A program made the position numbers and the translations under genes. From assembly GCA_016858145.1 (NCBI GenBank), contig JAEHOE010000094.1:248001-312000 (forward strand): a DNA stretch of 64,000 nucleotides, written 5' to 3'. The notes under the pieces were generated by a model. The model did not search any database and was not told the DNA's origin. It was given only the letters and a program-made list of their open reading frames with translations. Below, one piece after another: positions 1 to 12,000 of the stretch (position 1 is the stretch's first letter; each line of letters begins with the position of its first letter). Source of the DNA: Edaphochlamys debaryana. Its lineage: Eukaryota; Chlorophyta; Chlorophyceae; Chlamydomonadales.

Positions 1-253
1 TGGCGTACTGGGGCAAGGTGGGGGGGGAGGGGGGGGGGAAATGTGGGGGGCCGGATGAGGCCGGGGCATGGTGGGCGAGGGGGGGAGGGAGGGGTTGAAG
101 AAGATTCGGCGGTGAGGAGAGGGGGGTCGTGGAGGGGCCAGGCATAAGGTCTGGCTTGAAGATGGGGCTCGGGCTTGTGGGGCCGGGGCAGGCCGGGCCG
201 TGTGGGCTGAATTGAGCCGGGGACGCAGGGATGCTGAGGGCTGGGTCGGGTAG

Positions 254-1001
254 GTGGCTGCCCACAGCGCGCCCCTTCAACCACCAGTGCCCAACTCCCA
301 ACTGCTCCAACTGCAAACCGCCCAGGTCGTCCTAACCGAAAAGGCCGAGGAGCACCTGGCCCACATGGAGGGTCTGACGAGCGGCGAGATCGTGGGTACG
401 GACGGAACCACGTGCCGCGTCTGGCGCTCGCCCGTAACGGGTGAGGGGGTGTTGTGGGGGCAAAGGGGATCAAGGCAGCATTGTTGGGGCAAGGCGCCGG
501 GCCGGTTGAGGGCAGTGCTGTTGTGCTTGCAGGGAGGCCCTGAGGAGACTGTTTGACCTGCCGCCCCTACCACACCTTTCCAGCCGAACCCCCGCCCCTT
601 GCCTCTCACGCCCTGTCTCCCGTATCACCCCCTTCCCCGTCGCCCCTCCTCCCCTGCAGGCGCCCAGCTGCGGTCCCTGGTGCTGCCGTACGCCGCAGCA
701 CACAAGGTACGACAGTGACACGTGTGCCGTACAGGAGTCGGAGGGCGCCGGCCCGCCCTGCCTTCGCTCTCGGTACTCTCCGTTGCCACGTGACTGAGCG
801 CCCGTGCTCCCCGTACGCCCCACCCGGGCCTCAAGTCCCTGCCCTTCGCCCTCCTGCCCCCTGCCCCCACAGGTCAGCTCACGTAACGGTTACGTGACCT
901 TCTCGGACAGCGATGACTCGGACTCATCCGAGGGGTCCGAGGCGTCGGTCAACTGGATGGGCGACGTAAACACCGTGACGAGCGAGTACGACGCCGACTG
1001 A
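254..1001 (+). CDS. 3' end of an unrecognised gene (last three exons)
   Basis: Three exons join in frame: 254-440, 660-706 and 873-1001. The introns have GT donors (ACGG|GTGAGG, AAG|GTACGA) and AG acceptors (TGCAG, CCACAG), and the splice phases run 0, 1, 0 to a TGA stop. The first exon here starts at an acceptor rather than an ATG, so the gene begins left of the window, and bases 1-253 look like a G-rich intron. The visible 105 residues contain a Leu/Gln-rich helix-like stretch, then LRSLVLPYAAAHK, then a very acidic Ser/Asp tail (FSDSDDSDSSEGSE) with casein-kinase-2-like sites. I do not recognise the family. The splicing looks sound, but the function is unknown. Confidence 0.6.
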
Positions 1002-3978
1002 CGTACTGCCGTACGACGTGCGCACTAAACGTGTGCTTCGTACGGCTGTACGCGAGGGGTGAGGCGAAAGGCCACGGATGGAACGAGGCCGGCTTGCGCG
1101 GGCCTCAATATGGCCGGCCAAGGGCCCAGCCGGCTAAGGTCGGTTCCGTTCCGGATGGATGGTGGGGTGTGCCGGGCGCACACGGGTGAATGAGTGCCAC
1201 ACCTTGATTGGAGGGGAACTGCAAGTCTGCAAGTCGTCCCCCGGAATTTGTGACTGATTCTTGGCTGTCGAGCCTCTTGGCGGCATAGGTGTGTGTACGG
1301 TCATCATGCTTGAACTGTGCGGCTGACGTACGTACCGCTGTGCAGCGGCAGCAGTACAGCTGCCAGTGACACATGGTGCAAGTTTTTGGCTCCTACAAAA
1401 CGGCCGGGGCAGGGCAGGGTGGTCTTGGTGCGAGTCCGAGGCGTGAGCAGGGCAAGCCTTCTAGAGCAAAAGAGAGGACAGCAGAGAGCTTTGTTACCGG
1501 TACTGAATCCTTGCGGTGCTTTTCTATTTTGGGTGATAGCCGGGTGGCTGGTACAGAAGAACGCACTCGCCGATGCCATCGTATAGTTGATCAGATCTGA
1601 CCGGGCTCCGTACGGCTGATTGTGAGCTGGAGTAGTTGCTGCAACGGGGTCTCAGCGGTTCAGATGGGGTGGGTAGCGAAGGCCGGGGGCGCGCGGTCGC
1701 CATGGTCGTGTCCGCCTGCTTTCCTCCCTTTCAAGTCGGCGGGGTCTGATTTGGGGGTGGAAGCGGATGCACCGTAGTCGGATGCAACAAGAACTTTGCG
1801 GGCAGCCGGGGCCTGCGGTAGCATACCGGTAGCTCACCCTTGCGGTGGCGGGTGGGATGCATGGAAGAGCTGTGGTTGCTTGCATGCATGTGGGTTGGAG
1901 CCGGGCCGGGTCATGTCCCCCCATTGGGCATCCGACCTGTCCCTTGGTATTTACTGGTACCTAGTTCTACACACGGCGTTTGGTGGTAGTTGATAGGCAG
2001 CCTTTGCTTGAGACGCAAGCTGTCTATCCTTATCAACGCACTACTACGCCCATGGACATTGGATCTATCGTGATGCTGGAGTCGTCATCGTTGCTAGAGA
2101 GTTTGAACTGTGCCGCTTGCTTCCGCATTTCGCTCGCCGCAGTCCTCATGGCGCCAGGCTATTACATGGCATGGGGTCTGCTGCTATAGCGCGTTGATTG
2201 AGGTCTTGGCCGGCTACTCCGCCATTTTGGCATTCCCGGGGCCGTTGGGAGAAGCGGCGGAAGCGGAAGCTAGAGCAAGCTAACTGTTGAGCGCATACAC
2301 CTTATTTGATTGGAGTTGTTCAGATTCTGGCATGCAACGGGGCTTTTGGGTGAAGGCGGGGGGCCTGGCATGCCATGGTCCAGGCCCCTGTGGGGGACGG
2401 AGGGCATAGCCTGTGGGGGAGCGCTCCCCTAGCATTTCGGTGGCGCACCCCCGGGGCTCCCGCGCATGGGGGTGGTTCGCTCCGTGCGTGCACGTGCCAA
2501 CAGCTGCTCCGCAACTTGTGAGCGCAGAGGCTTGAATGATACCGGTATTGTTGATTGGAGATGGAGCGACCGAGGAGAGGCTGGATGTAAGGTGGGCCGT
2601 GCGGCCATCACAACTCCGGACTCCGCGTTCCCACGCACGCCTCCATGGCTTCGGAGTCAGTCCAACTAGGCCCTCCTCGCAGTTTGCACCCGGGGGCGAG
2701 CCGCAGAACCACCCGCCCTCTGATGAGCTGTCGAACGCTGGCCTGACGGGAGGCAGTGCCAAAGGCTGGACCAATCTTGTCGATGGCGCTGCACATCCCG
2801 ACAGGGGGCAACGAATGAACACAGGGCAAGTGGGCAACATGCCGCCGAGCCACCGTAGGGGCGCATTCTTCAAGTGGGCCACACTGTACCAGGCAGCAGG
2901 TTCTGGCCAGGCAGCAGCCCTCGATGAGTAAGACGCACGCACGTGTGGGTGGCTGCGGATTTGACCAGCAAGGTTTCGCCCCCCTTCGGAGTTGAGTCGT
3001 CCTCCTTCTCGAGGCCTGAACGCCCTGAACGGGTCGGTGGGACGGGTCGGGGTCGCCAGCTATGGCCGGCCCGACCGACTGGGCCTGGGCTCGACAGCCG
3101 CCCGCCTGCCTCCCCCTGCTCTCCCCTGCCGCCCTCGCCTCGCCCCTGCTCTCCCTGAGAGCCTTAGCTGATGCGGTTGAGTCAGGTTCTGGTCCGCGCC
3201 ATGGCTGTGCCGGGGATGCTGTCACCCCGAGCCGCGGAAATCGCACTGGTCCCTCGGTTGGCGGTCCGTAGCAAGGCGCCCCAAGCTTCCGAGGCAATGG
3301 CTGCTTACCCGTTGCTTACTGAACACGTATGTGGCCCATAGCGGCAGCACGGGTGAAGTGAGACCGGGACCGCGCGAGACCGGGCCGGCTGCGGCCTGCC
3401 GGGCCCAACACGGAAGTCGAGTTGAAAGAGCCGCCGAACGTCTACCGCTTGCGGCTGGTCAACGTTTTGAGCTGCAGAGCATGCCAAGTCGGATCTTGTT
3501 GCGAGCACGGGTCAAGTCAGAGGCGAAGCAGGCCATGTTGTCGGTAGCAACTCTCTAGCAACCCGACCGCCACTCCCTGTTACTTTAAAACCAGAGAGTC
3601 TATGTTATCACGCCGGGAGTATTACGGCTGGTAAGCCGAGGTCGTGCCGCCGCACCGTCGCGGGCCCAGTGACGCGCGGAAGAGCGAGATCCACCAGACC
3701 TCAAACGCGTGCAGAGAGAGCAAGAGTCACATTCATCACAGAGGTGTCGACGCCGAGTGTGCCTCGTAACATCTAGGCCCGGGCATCGTACCGCCCTACC
3801 CCGCAAGCCCTGATTCCAATCGCTCGAACACGTCCCTCGTCACTCGTTTCTCGCAGCACCGCTTACGACTCTATATCTGTATTCTGCGCATATCAGGCAA
3901 GCCTCTGGAACGCCTCAGTGGCCTACGGCTGCGCGCATGTTGGAGGGCTGCGCGACACCCCGAGCGTCCGAAGCAACG
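1002..3978. other. intergenic spacer, no supported gene
   Basis: About 3 kb between the partial gene and the C2-domain gene. Open frames of 200-230 residues on the minus strand (about 2280-3297) lack recognisable motifs, show no consistent splice sites and overlap each other in different frames, so I treat them as chance products of high GC content. GCCGTAC-type motifs are common just after the upstream stop (about 1007-1060) and again near 1325-1340. No repeat family or RNA gene was recognised. Confidence 0.5.
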
Positions 3979-5590
3979 ATGGCACTTCAAGCTGGCACCA
4001 TGCACTGTACCATTGAGTACGCGCAGAGTCTGCAAGACGGCGTATGGCTGGGCAAGTGAGACCAGGCTGCACGCGCAGGATGGCGCAGGGCCCCGAAACG
4101 CGCATGCGGGCTCGGGCAAGGCTGCCGGCCCTCGCTTACGGGAAGAGCTTACTGAGCATAAACAGGGGGCCTAGAAGCGTTTAAGCCGCCGGCGTGTGGG
4201 ACGTATCCTGACTTCAGGCCCGAGTCGGGCCTCGGCCGGGCCCCGACCGCGTTCCGAGGTCGCGTCGTGACCGCCTCCTCACGAGAGACGAGACCCCCGC
4301 CAACCCGGCCCGCCCTCTCTTCTCCTTTCGGAAAATTCCTGCCGGGCTTGACAGCAACAGACTGCAGATATTGACAAGCCTCCCAACACACTGCCTCGCA
4401 GGGAGTCCGCTCCCTACTGTGTGGTGAGGTGCGGCGACCAGGCGCTGCGCACGCGGACCGCCGTCGACGGCGGCAAGAGCCCTGTTTGGAACGAGACCTT
4501 CCGATTCAACTGCACCAACGATAACGGTATGGAGGTGGAGATCAAGGTAAGGGGCCCGGGGGTGCCGGGAAGGGGTTGTGGCTGGGGGCCGGAGGGCTGC
4601 GCGTGTGCCCCGGTCCACAACCTTTACAGTAGTACTCCTGGAACGCGGTGGCTAGGAACAGCGAACACGCCAAATCTTCAGGAAATACCTCTCAGCTCTG
4701 TCGGTATCGTCCGAAGGTAGCTTACTAACCCTATGCCCTGCCTCCCTTCCGTTCCATCGAAGGTCGAGGACGCGAGCACGGACCATATCATCGGCGCCGC
4801 CAGCTTCAGCCTGGCCAAGGCCCGTGAGACAGGGACGGACCGCGTCAGCGCCCCGGTGCTTTCCAAGGAGAGCGGCGAGCAGCAGGGGATACTGGTCGTG
4901 AGCCTCAGTTGGGAGGCCTGCAAAGCCGCCCTGCGGCCCTCCGCGTCCGCACCTCAGCCCCAAGCGCAGCCCGAGCCAGCGGAACCGCAGGCGCCCTACC
5001 CATCCCAGCTCTACTCAGCCCACACCTTCCCGCCGCCGGCGCATGCGCAGCAGTACCCGAACTACCCGCCGCCGACGGGGCCCCAGCAACAGCCGCAGGC
5101 AAACCCGTACTACCCGTCCGCACAGCCGCAGCCGGCTTACGGCTCCCTAGCTCCGCTGCAGCCGACGGCGTCGTACCCCAGCCCCTACCCACCTCCATCC
5201 ATGGAGCAGTCGCCAGGCCTCCCCACCGCCGCCTCCGTCCCGGTGCCCTTCCCCTCAGCCTCCTCCTACCCGCCGGTCCCCACCGCGCCGCCGCAGGCGC
5301 CCGGCGCCTACCCATCAGCGGCCCCGCCTCCCCCCGCCTACGCCTCGGCCCAACCGCTCCCCGCGTGCCACACAGCCCCGCCACAGCACTCGTACGGCGC
5401 CGTACCGCAGCCGTACGCGTACGGGCCGGCGCCTCCCATGCACGCGGGCGGCGGCTACGTGGCTGCGGGCCAGGCGGGTTACCCCGCACACGGCGGGGTC
5501 TACATGCATGCGCCCTCGCCCATGGCCTATGCCTCGCCCTTCGGAGCGTACCCGCCCGCCCACCCGGGAATGACTGTGCCGGGGCGCTGA
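3979..5590 (+). CDS. C2-domain protein with Pro/Tyr/Ala-rich tail
   Basis: Three exons (3979-4055, 4402-4546, 4763-5590) join in phase to give 349 residues. The start is the ATG at 3979: exon 1 ends GGCAA|GTGAGA and the next exon supplies the G of AAG GAG, giving WLGKESAPYCVVRC across the junction. Residues 1 to about 95 form a single C2 domain, with the typical DPYC-like strand (SAPYCVVRCGDQ), a SPVWNETFRF strand and an EIKVEDAS strand. C2 domains generally bind phospholipid, often through calcium, but the first Asp of the usual SDPY loop is Ala here, so calcium dependence is uncertain. Residues from about 105 to the end are low-complexity Pro/Tyr/Gln/Ala with many YPxxP-like steps, as in plant SRC2-type C2 proteins. 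The likely role is a membrane-associated adaptor. The domain call is firm; the specific role is inferred. Confidence 0.85.
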
Positions 5591-8500
5591 GGGCCGGCCC
5601 GGCATGCAGGAGCTGTGAGGTGGGAGCTAGCTGGGGGATGCTGGGTGGGGCCTAGCTAGGGGCTGCAGCAGGGGTGCGGGCTGGCAAGTAGTCCTGTTGG
5701 AGGACTACTGCGCCTCTGAGAGCCTGCCGGGGCTGCTGGCGTGCTGGGGCCTGGATGGGAGGCGGCTGAGAGCCGAGCACAGCCGCGGACCGATTAATAA
5801 GGTCACGGCTGCTCTAGAGAATGAAGGCATTTGTCGGCGTCGGTCCGGGGCTCGTACTTGCCGAAGCCCACGGCGGACCAGGACGACGTGCCGTATGGCG
5901 GTACGGCTGTACGGCAGTCACCACAACGCTCGGCGGCATACGTGGGTGGATGAGTGCCATGCATTGGGTGCATGCATGACGTACGCACGTACGGCAATGT
6001 GGCGGCCGGCTGGCATCATGGTACTGCCCAGGTGGCGCTAGCTGTACCAGCTTGCGTTCGAGGTAGTTTGAGCGTCGGCGGCTTTAGTTAACCGTGACTG
6101 AGGTGCAGCGCGCACCCGTGTACCGTACATGACTTCTTATGGCGATGAGAACTGGGGTGATGAGAACTGCCGTACGTGCCTGGCATGGCACCGGTGGTAT
6201 GCTGGAGTGTGTGGGCAGAGGCGGTAGGTCGTGGGCAGGTGGTGGGTGGGTGCGTGGGTGGGTGGAGCTGAGCTGGGAAGGTGGTTCGTGGTGGGGCTTG
6301 TAGCGCTATGCCTCCGTGTGCTTTGGCGGGTGGCTCTCTCTCACGCCGCGGATGCAGCCCCTAGTCGGGTGGGTGGTTAAACTACTCTTGGGGCTATGCT
6401 TGCTAGTGATTGGCAGGTAGGGCTTGCACGGCTCATCGTTGCCGCGCCTAGGCGCAGGCCTGCATACATGCGAGGCAGGGTGGGTCAACGTCACGTCATG
6501 GTCGGTCTCATCACCACAGCTCTCATGGCCTGTGCGTCGTTTCCAGGAAGTTTTGCGGCTGTAGTGCGGACTGCAAACACCTGCAATAACGGATGGAGCA
6601 GGGATGCTGAGTATGCAGTCTTTGGTGATTTGCAAATGCAGGGCCCCCAGACGGCTGCGAGGGTGGACAGTCTGCTGATGATCTGCTCTATCCCTTCTTT
6701 CTCTCTGTGTACCATTGATGCTGTGTTGGGATGCCGTCCGGGTTCGGCTGTGCTTGGACAGCACTGCTTCGTTCCACGTTAAGCGCGGTAGCAACCCTTC
6801 ATGTTCATGAGTAGTGGAGCAGGAGGTAGGAATGGAGCTGACGTTTCGTGTGGTGCGGCGGTAGTCGGCGGTGGATTCGCTACCTCCCCCCCGCAGGGTA
6901 GCATGCATTGATCATTTGCCTGGAATGCCCTCACGCTAGCTGGCTGGACGCCCCATTCGAATGGCGGAGGTGCTGGCCTGCATGTTTGGATGCCACCGCG
7001 CTCCCTGCGGCCGGGCCGGCCCTTCTGGCGGTACCATTTGTACCTTGAAGCCGGAGCGGCTGAGCATGAGCGCATGCAGCTGAAGCGGTGCGCCCTGCTG
7101 CTGCTGGGAGCCGCACGTGCTACACACGCCACCGCGAACCACCCAATGCTACCGGTAATGCATGAGCAGAGAACATGGGGGCACAAGGGACTATGATCTG
7201 ATGCCGCGTTATGTACACATGCTCCCCAGCCAGCGCTACATGCGCCCCCGCCCGCCCGCCGGCCTGACGACCGTATTTATTCCCACCTGACACCAGTCCT
7301 GCTCTATCCATGGAAACCCAGCCTCGACGTATGGCAGGGCCTGCTGGCTCCCATGAGGGGGCGACCCAGGGCAATCGCCCCAGGGGTGCCACAACACGGA
7401 AAGCCCACCCGGAAACCACCACCGGTCTTCCGCACAGAAAGGATCGTGGGAGCCACTAGATCATGCCAGCAATAACCGCCATCACATGGCGGGGTGCTGC
7501 CGGTGACACGCACTCCATCGATTCATTTGAAAACCACAATCTCATTCGTACCCGAACAAAGCTAGATCGGCCCGCACAGGGGCACATGCATCCTACGTAC
7601 GACAGTCCGATGCCGTGACGCTATGGCTGTTGAAGAGCGGCGGATTAGTCCCGCGTGTTGCAGCGGCGCCGCTTTCGCCGGGCCCCAACTGAGCCCAGCG
7701 CCGTCAGTCACCGACAGGACTCGTAAACTAGGCAGCCTCCCTCCTCCACACCACACCACGCCCACTCCTGCATACGTTTGCCTCTGCGCAAGCCACGCCC
7801 AACGGAATGGGGCGAGCTCCAGAACGCAGAAGGTTACCGCTAACACTAGTCAGATACACACACAGAACGAGTAAGGGATAAGTATGTAAGCATTGACGCA
7901 CAACAACAGGGCCCGCCCTCCGCCTTTTCCCTCCCCCATCCGGACGGTTATTCATCTCTGCCGGGCGCCGAATGCGGCGGCCGTCGGCGGGGCATTGCGG
8001 CCCAGCTCTCGCAGGCGATACGACTACCAAAGCCCGAGCTACAGATTAGGCCAAGCTACAGAATATCTACTAAGAAACGCGCCACCTGCCATTGAGCAAG
8101 TGGCGCAACCGAAGGCGGCCGCAATCAAGGGCGCACCAGCAATGAGCGGCGACAAGGCGGAGCAGCAACTGCCTACAAAGCAACGCCCACGACCCCCTCC
8201 GGGTCAACAGCGTCTCTTCCTGATCTCCTTCTACGCTCCTGATCAACCTTCTGATGATCTTCCTACATCCCCTCCTGATCAACCTACTACCCTCCCTCCT
8301 CCTACCCTGCTCATCTGTGTCTTCTCTGTATCTTCTCTTCTGTGTGTGTGGAGCTGCCTCCCTCCGCCCTTCCTTCCCCGGCCGGACTAAAAGAGACACG
8401 CGCCACCCGACTGAACAACACGTGCCCCGCGCATGCTGCGCAGCACCCCAAGTGGCGGGCGGGTGGAGCATGCCACGGCGGGTAAGCCGTACCAACAACC

Positions 8501-9098
8501 ATACTTCCGCCGGAACGTGCCGGAAGATGCCCCCAAGCGAAGGCACAAAAGCACAAAACGCTTCTCCACTTCAAAATTCCGGGCCCACGGCCGCAGTTGT
8601 TTCGGGGTTTAACAAAGGCCAAGGTACGGCCGGTTGTGATCCATCGATCCTGGCGAGTCATTGTTCCCGGATGCATGCTGCGACTGCAGCCGCTGCCGCG
8701 TTCCCGCTTCGCCAAACCCCCAACCCACGACAAGGACTCTCGTTGAGCCCGGTCCTGCATGCGTTCCATCCACCCACCGGCCGCTGGTGGGCCAGACCCG
8801 GTTGCACATTGCCTAGACCTTGACCCCCACCCACGCTCCCAAAACGGCCGTACGCACGTGCAGAGACCGGACTCGTCACATGGAGCCCTCATGGCGCCTG
8901 GACTGCGTACGTACGGGTCTTGGAAAACCCCCGTCCAGCCGCCTGGACTACGCGTCTTGAGTAACCCCCGTCCCGCCATACTTCAAATCTCCGCCTCATC
9001 ATAAGCCGACCCACGCGTAGAAAGTCAGCAGCGCCCCCCAAGCGGCGTGGCCGTGCCGGCGCCGCGCCTGCCGTACTGCCGTACCGTCGTCGCACGGC
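5591..9098. other. convergent intergenic spacer
   Basis: About 3.5 kb between two genes that point towards each other. It is less GC-extreme than the genes and holds several GCCGTAC/GTACGGC motifs (for example near 5890, 5910 and 5985). Around 8231-8290 a short phrase CTCCTGATCAACC occurs twice, 36 bases apart, in a pyrimidine-rich stretch. Open frames up to 200 residues (for example 6306-6908 minus, 8311-8979 minus) show no known motif or plausible splicing. No gene is supported here. Confidence 0.5.
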
Positions 9099-12000
9099 TT
9101 AGTAGGTGTCGCAGCACGGGGGCTCGTCGGCGAGGGTGCAGTGGGAGAAGAAGGGCCCCAGTCGGTAGCCCAGGCCCTCCAGGCACTTGAGCTCCACCTG
9201 GGGGGCGGGGGAAGGGGGATGAAGGTGGAGGAGGAAGGGAGCGCGTTACAGCACGTGGGCTCAATACCGGTAGTCCTCGGAGCAGGGCCCATCCAGCAGA
9301 AGCCCGAAGGGTCGGCGAAGGCCAGAACTAGAGTGGGCTGCAGCTACAAGACTCCCTCCCTCCCTCCATCCCTCCACCCTCTCCCCCTCACCGAGTGCGC
9401 CTCCGCGCGGGTCACGTCCACCCGGTACAGGTGCGACAGCATGAGGCGCAGCATGTCCTGGTGGGGCATGCGGTCCACCACCTGGGGGGGGGGCGGAGGG
9501 GGCGGGGGTTGGAGGGGGGTTTGAAAGGGAGGCGTGTGTGTATGGGGCACACGCGTGGGGAGGCGCAGCATGTCCTGGTGGGGCATGCGGTCCACCACCT
9601 GGGCTTGGGGGAGGGGGGGTTGAGGGGGGTTAGAGCGGAGGCGTGCATGGACGCGTGGGCCGTCCGGTGCAGCAGACTGGTCCTCTCCCCCTCCCCCCTC
9701 TACCACGGCCTCCGTCCTCAGATCCCCCAACCCAGCCTTCCACCCATCGGATCCCGTCGTCGCACACCATATGGGGACCAATCCTCCAGAATGCTCCTTC
9801 CCAACCCTCCCTCGACCCATGCAAGGGGCTCACCTTGGTGGCCAGGTAGGCGCAGGTGAAGAGGATGGAGCGCAGGCCGTCCTTCTGCGGGGCGCAAGGG
9901 GCGAGGCGAGGGGCGGAGCAGGTGATCACCACGGGCGGCGGGGCCGGCCCGCGTACCAAGGGCATCACACGCTCACCCCAACTTCTTGGGGACTCTGGCT
10001 TCTGTAATCGTTGAATCCCACCCCAACCCCTTCCCCAGCCCCCGGCATTGTTGAAACCCCGCTCCTTTATTCCATTCCCACTCTCATCCCCGGCCCCTCA
10101 GTCCCTCCCAAACCCTCAGCCCCTCCCCACTCACGTGCAGGTACTCGCCAGCCGGCTCCTCCGCGGTGCCGCCCCCCGCGCCGCCCCCAGCTGCCCCCTG
10201 CTGCTGCTGCTGCTGCCGCTGCTCCGCGGCGTCGGCGGCGAAGTCCAGGTAGGGGGCCAGGTGGGGCGCGTGGCGCACGGCGGCCTTGAGCATGGGCGTG
10301 ATCTCCAGCAGGCGCTGCGGGGGGGGGGGGGGGTTGGGAAGGAGGGAGATGAAGGGGCGCGGTATGATGAGTAATGACTTGGCTTAGTAAAGCACGTCTG
10401 CTGAAGACCATGGCGGCCTCGAGCATGGGCGTGTTCCATGGGGTCAGCTGGGCCCCAACCCACCCCCCGTCCGCCCGCACCTGGAAGTACGACGAGCCCA
10501 GCGCCAGGGCGAAGGCCGAGAAGCCCCAGTGCACCCCCGTGGCGAAGAGCATGGAGTCGGAGCGGAGGGGCATGAAGCGCACGCCGCCTGGGGGGGGGGG
10601 GGTTGGGGGAGGGGGGAGGGTAGGTGGTGAATTGGAGGAGAGGAGGAGAGGAAGCTGTAGCCAGGTATAAGAACCCTTCCTCACAGCCTCGACCCACATC
10701 AGCCTCCGCCGTGGCTCCTCCGCCCATGGTCTCCACTCCCCAACCCCCAACCCAGATCCCCACCTGCGCCCTCCGTCATCTTCCCCGAACCCCCCGCCCC
10801 CCTCACCCGGCAGGTGGATGCGCGCCATGGTCTCGTTGGCCAGCGCCAGGGCGGCGGGGGAGGTCACGTCGCGGTAGACGATGGGGCAGAAGACCAGGCC
10901 GTAGGGCCTGAGAGGGGGGGGGAGGGGGGGATAACGGGAAAGATACGCGAGAGGTTGCGCAGAGAAGCGCGAGAGGAGGTGCCAGGGCGTGAGGGCCGAC
11001 GGACATGAGACGGTGCGTGGGGAAAACAGGACAGAGGAGACGAGACCTCGCCAGCGGCACAACACGGCAAAGGGATAAGGCACTGCCGTCCCCACCCCAC
11101 CCCACGCACCTGCTTGACACCGCGGGGGCGTAGCGGCCGGCGCTGCTGCCGTACAGCCGGATGGCGCCGACGGAGGCGGCCGCGGAGGCGGCGGACAGCG
11201 CGGCATCGGATCCGGATCCGCAGGCGGAGTCGTCGCTGTTGCGGCAGCTGGATCCGGATCCAGATCCAGCAGATCCCGGGGCGCAGGAGGAGCCGGAGAC
11301 GAGCGGCTCGTCGCCCAGATCCTCGTTGCAGTCCAGGAAGGCGGCGTCGGATCCTAAATCCGCGGCGCCGGGGCTGGATCCAGCCTGGGCGGTGGCCTGT
11401 GGTGGCATAGTAGAGGGGGACGTGTGGGACGGGAGGGGTCGCGGTCAGGAGCAGGAGCACGGCAAGGGCATGGCGTGTTGAAAGGAGTGCCGGGAATGCC
11501 CATGTCCATGCTCACAAGAACCTTGCCACTGTGCCCGAAGTCGCCAACAAATGCTGGTACCGTACCCTGCAGGAAATGCTCTTCATCTACAGCCCCTTGT
11601 CCCTCACCGGCGCCGTGGGGCTGGTTGCCATGGAGTCGTCCCCGCCGCTCAGCCGCCGCAGCACCTGGCTGGCGACGGCGGTGGCGGCGCTGGCGGCGGC
11701 GCGGCGGTCGGCCGTGTACGCGCCGTACAGTGCCGTGCCGTTGGCCGCACCGCCGCTGGCGCCGGCCTGAGCCTGGGCGGCGGCGGCGGCGGCGGTGGAG
11801 CGGCTGTTGGCGGCGACGGCGGCGGCGTCCAGGGCGGGGCGCTTGCTGCCGACGGCGTTGACGGCGGCGGCGGCGGGCTGATCGGCGGCGACGGGGCGCT
11901 TGTACAGGGCCGACGGCGCGAAGGCGGCGTCGGAGCCGACGGCGGCGGCGGCGGCAGGGTTGGCGGCGGCGGCGGCGGTGGCGGCGAGCAAGCGCTGGTG

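Noticed and set aside
2280..3297. Two overlapping minus-strand frames of 220 and 229 residues that looked faintly like a mobile-element protein
   Set aside because: No reverse transcriptase, integrase or transposase motif could be pointed to, and the two frames contradict each other.
6306..6908. 200-residue minus-strand open frame in the convergent spacer
   Set aside because: No recognisable motif, no splice context, unusual Ser/His/Thr mix typical of random sequence.
10067..11206. 379-residue minus-strand open frame
   Set aside because: It reads through introns and out-of-phase exons of the cyclin-like gene; the phase-consistent exon set explains the same DNA better.
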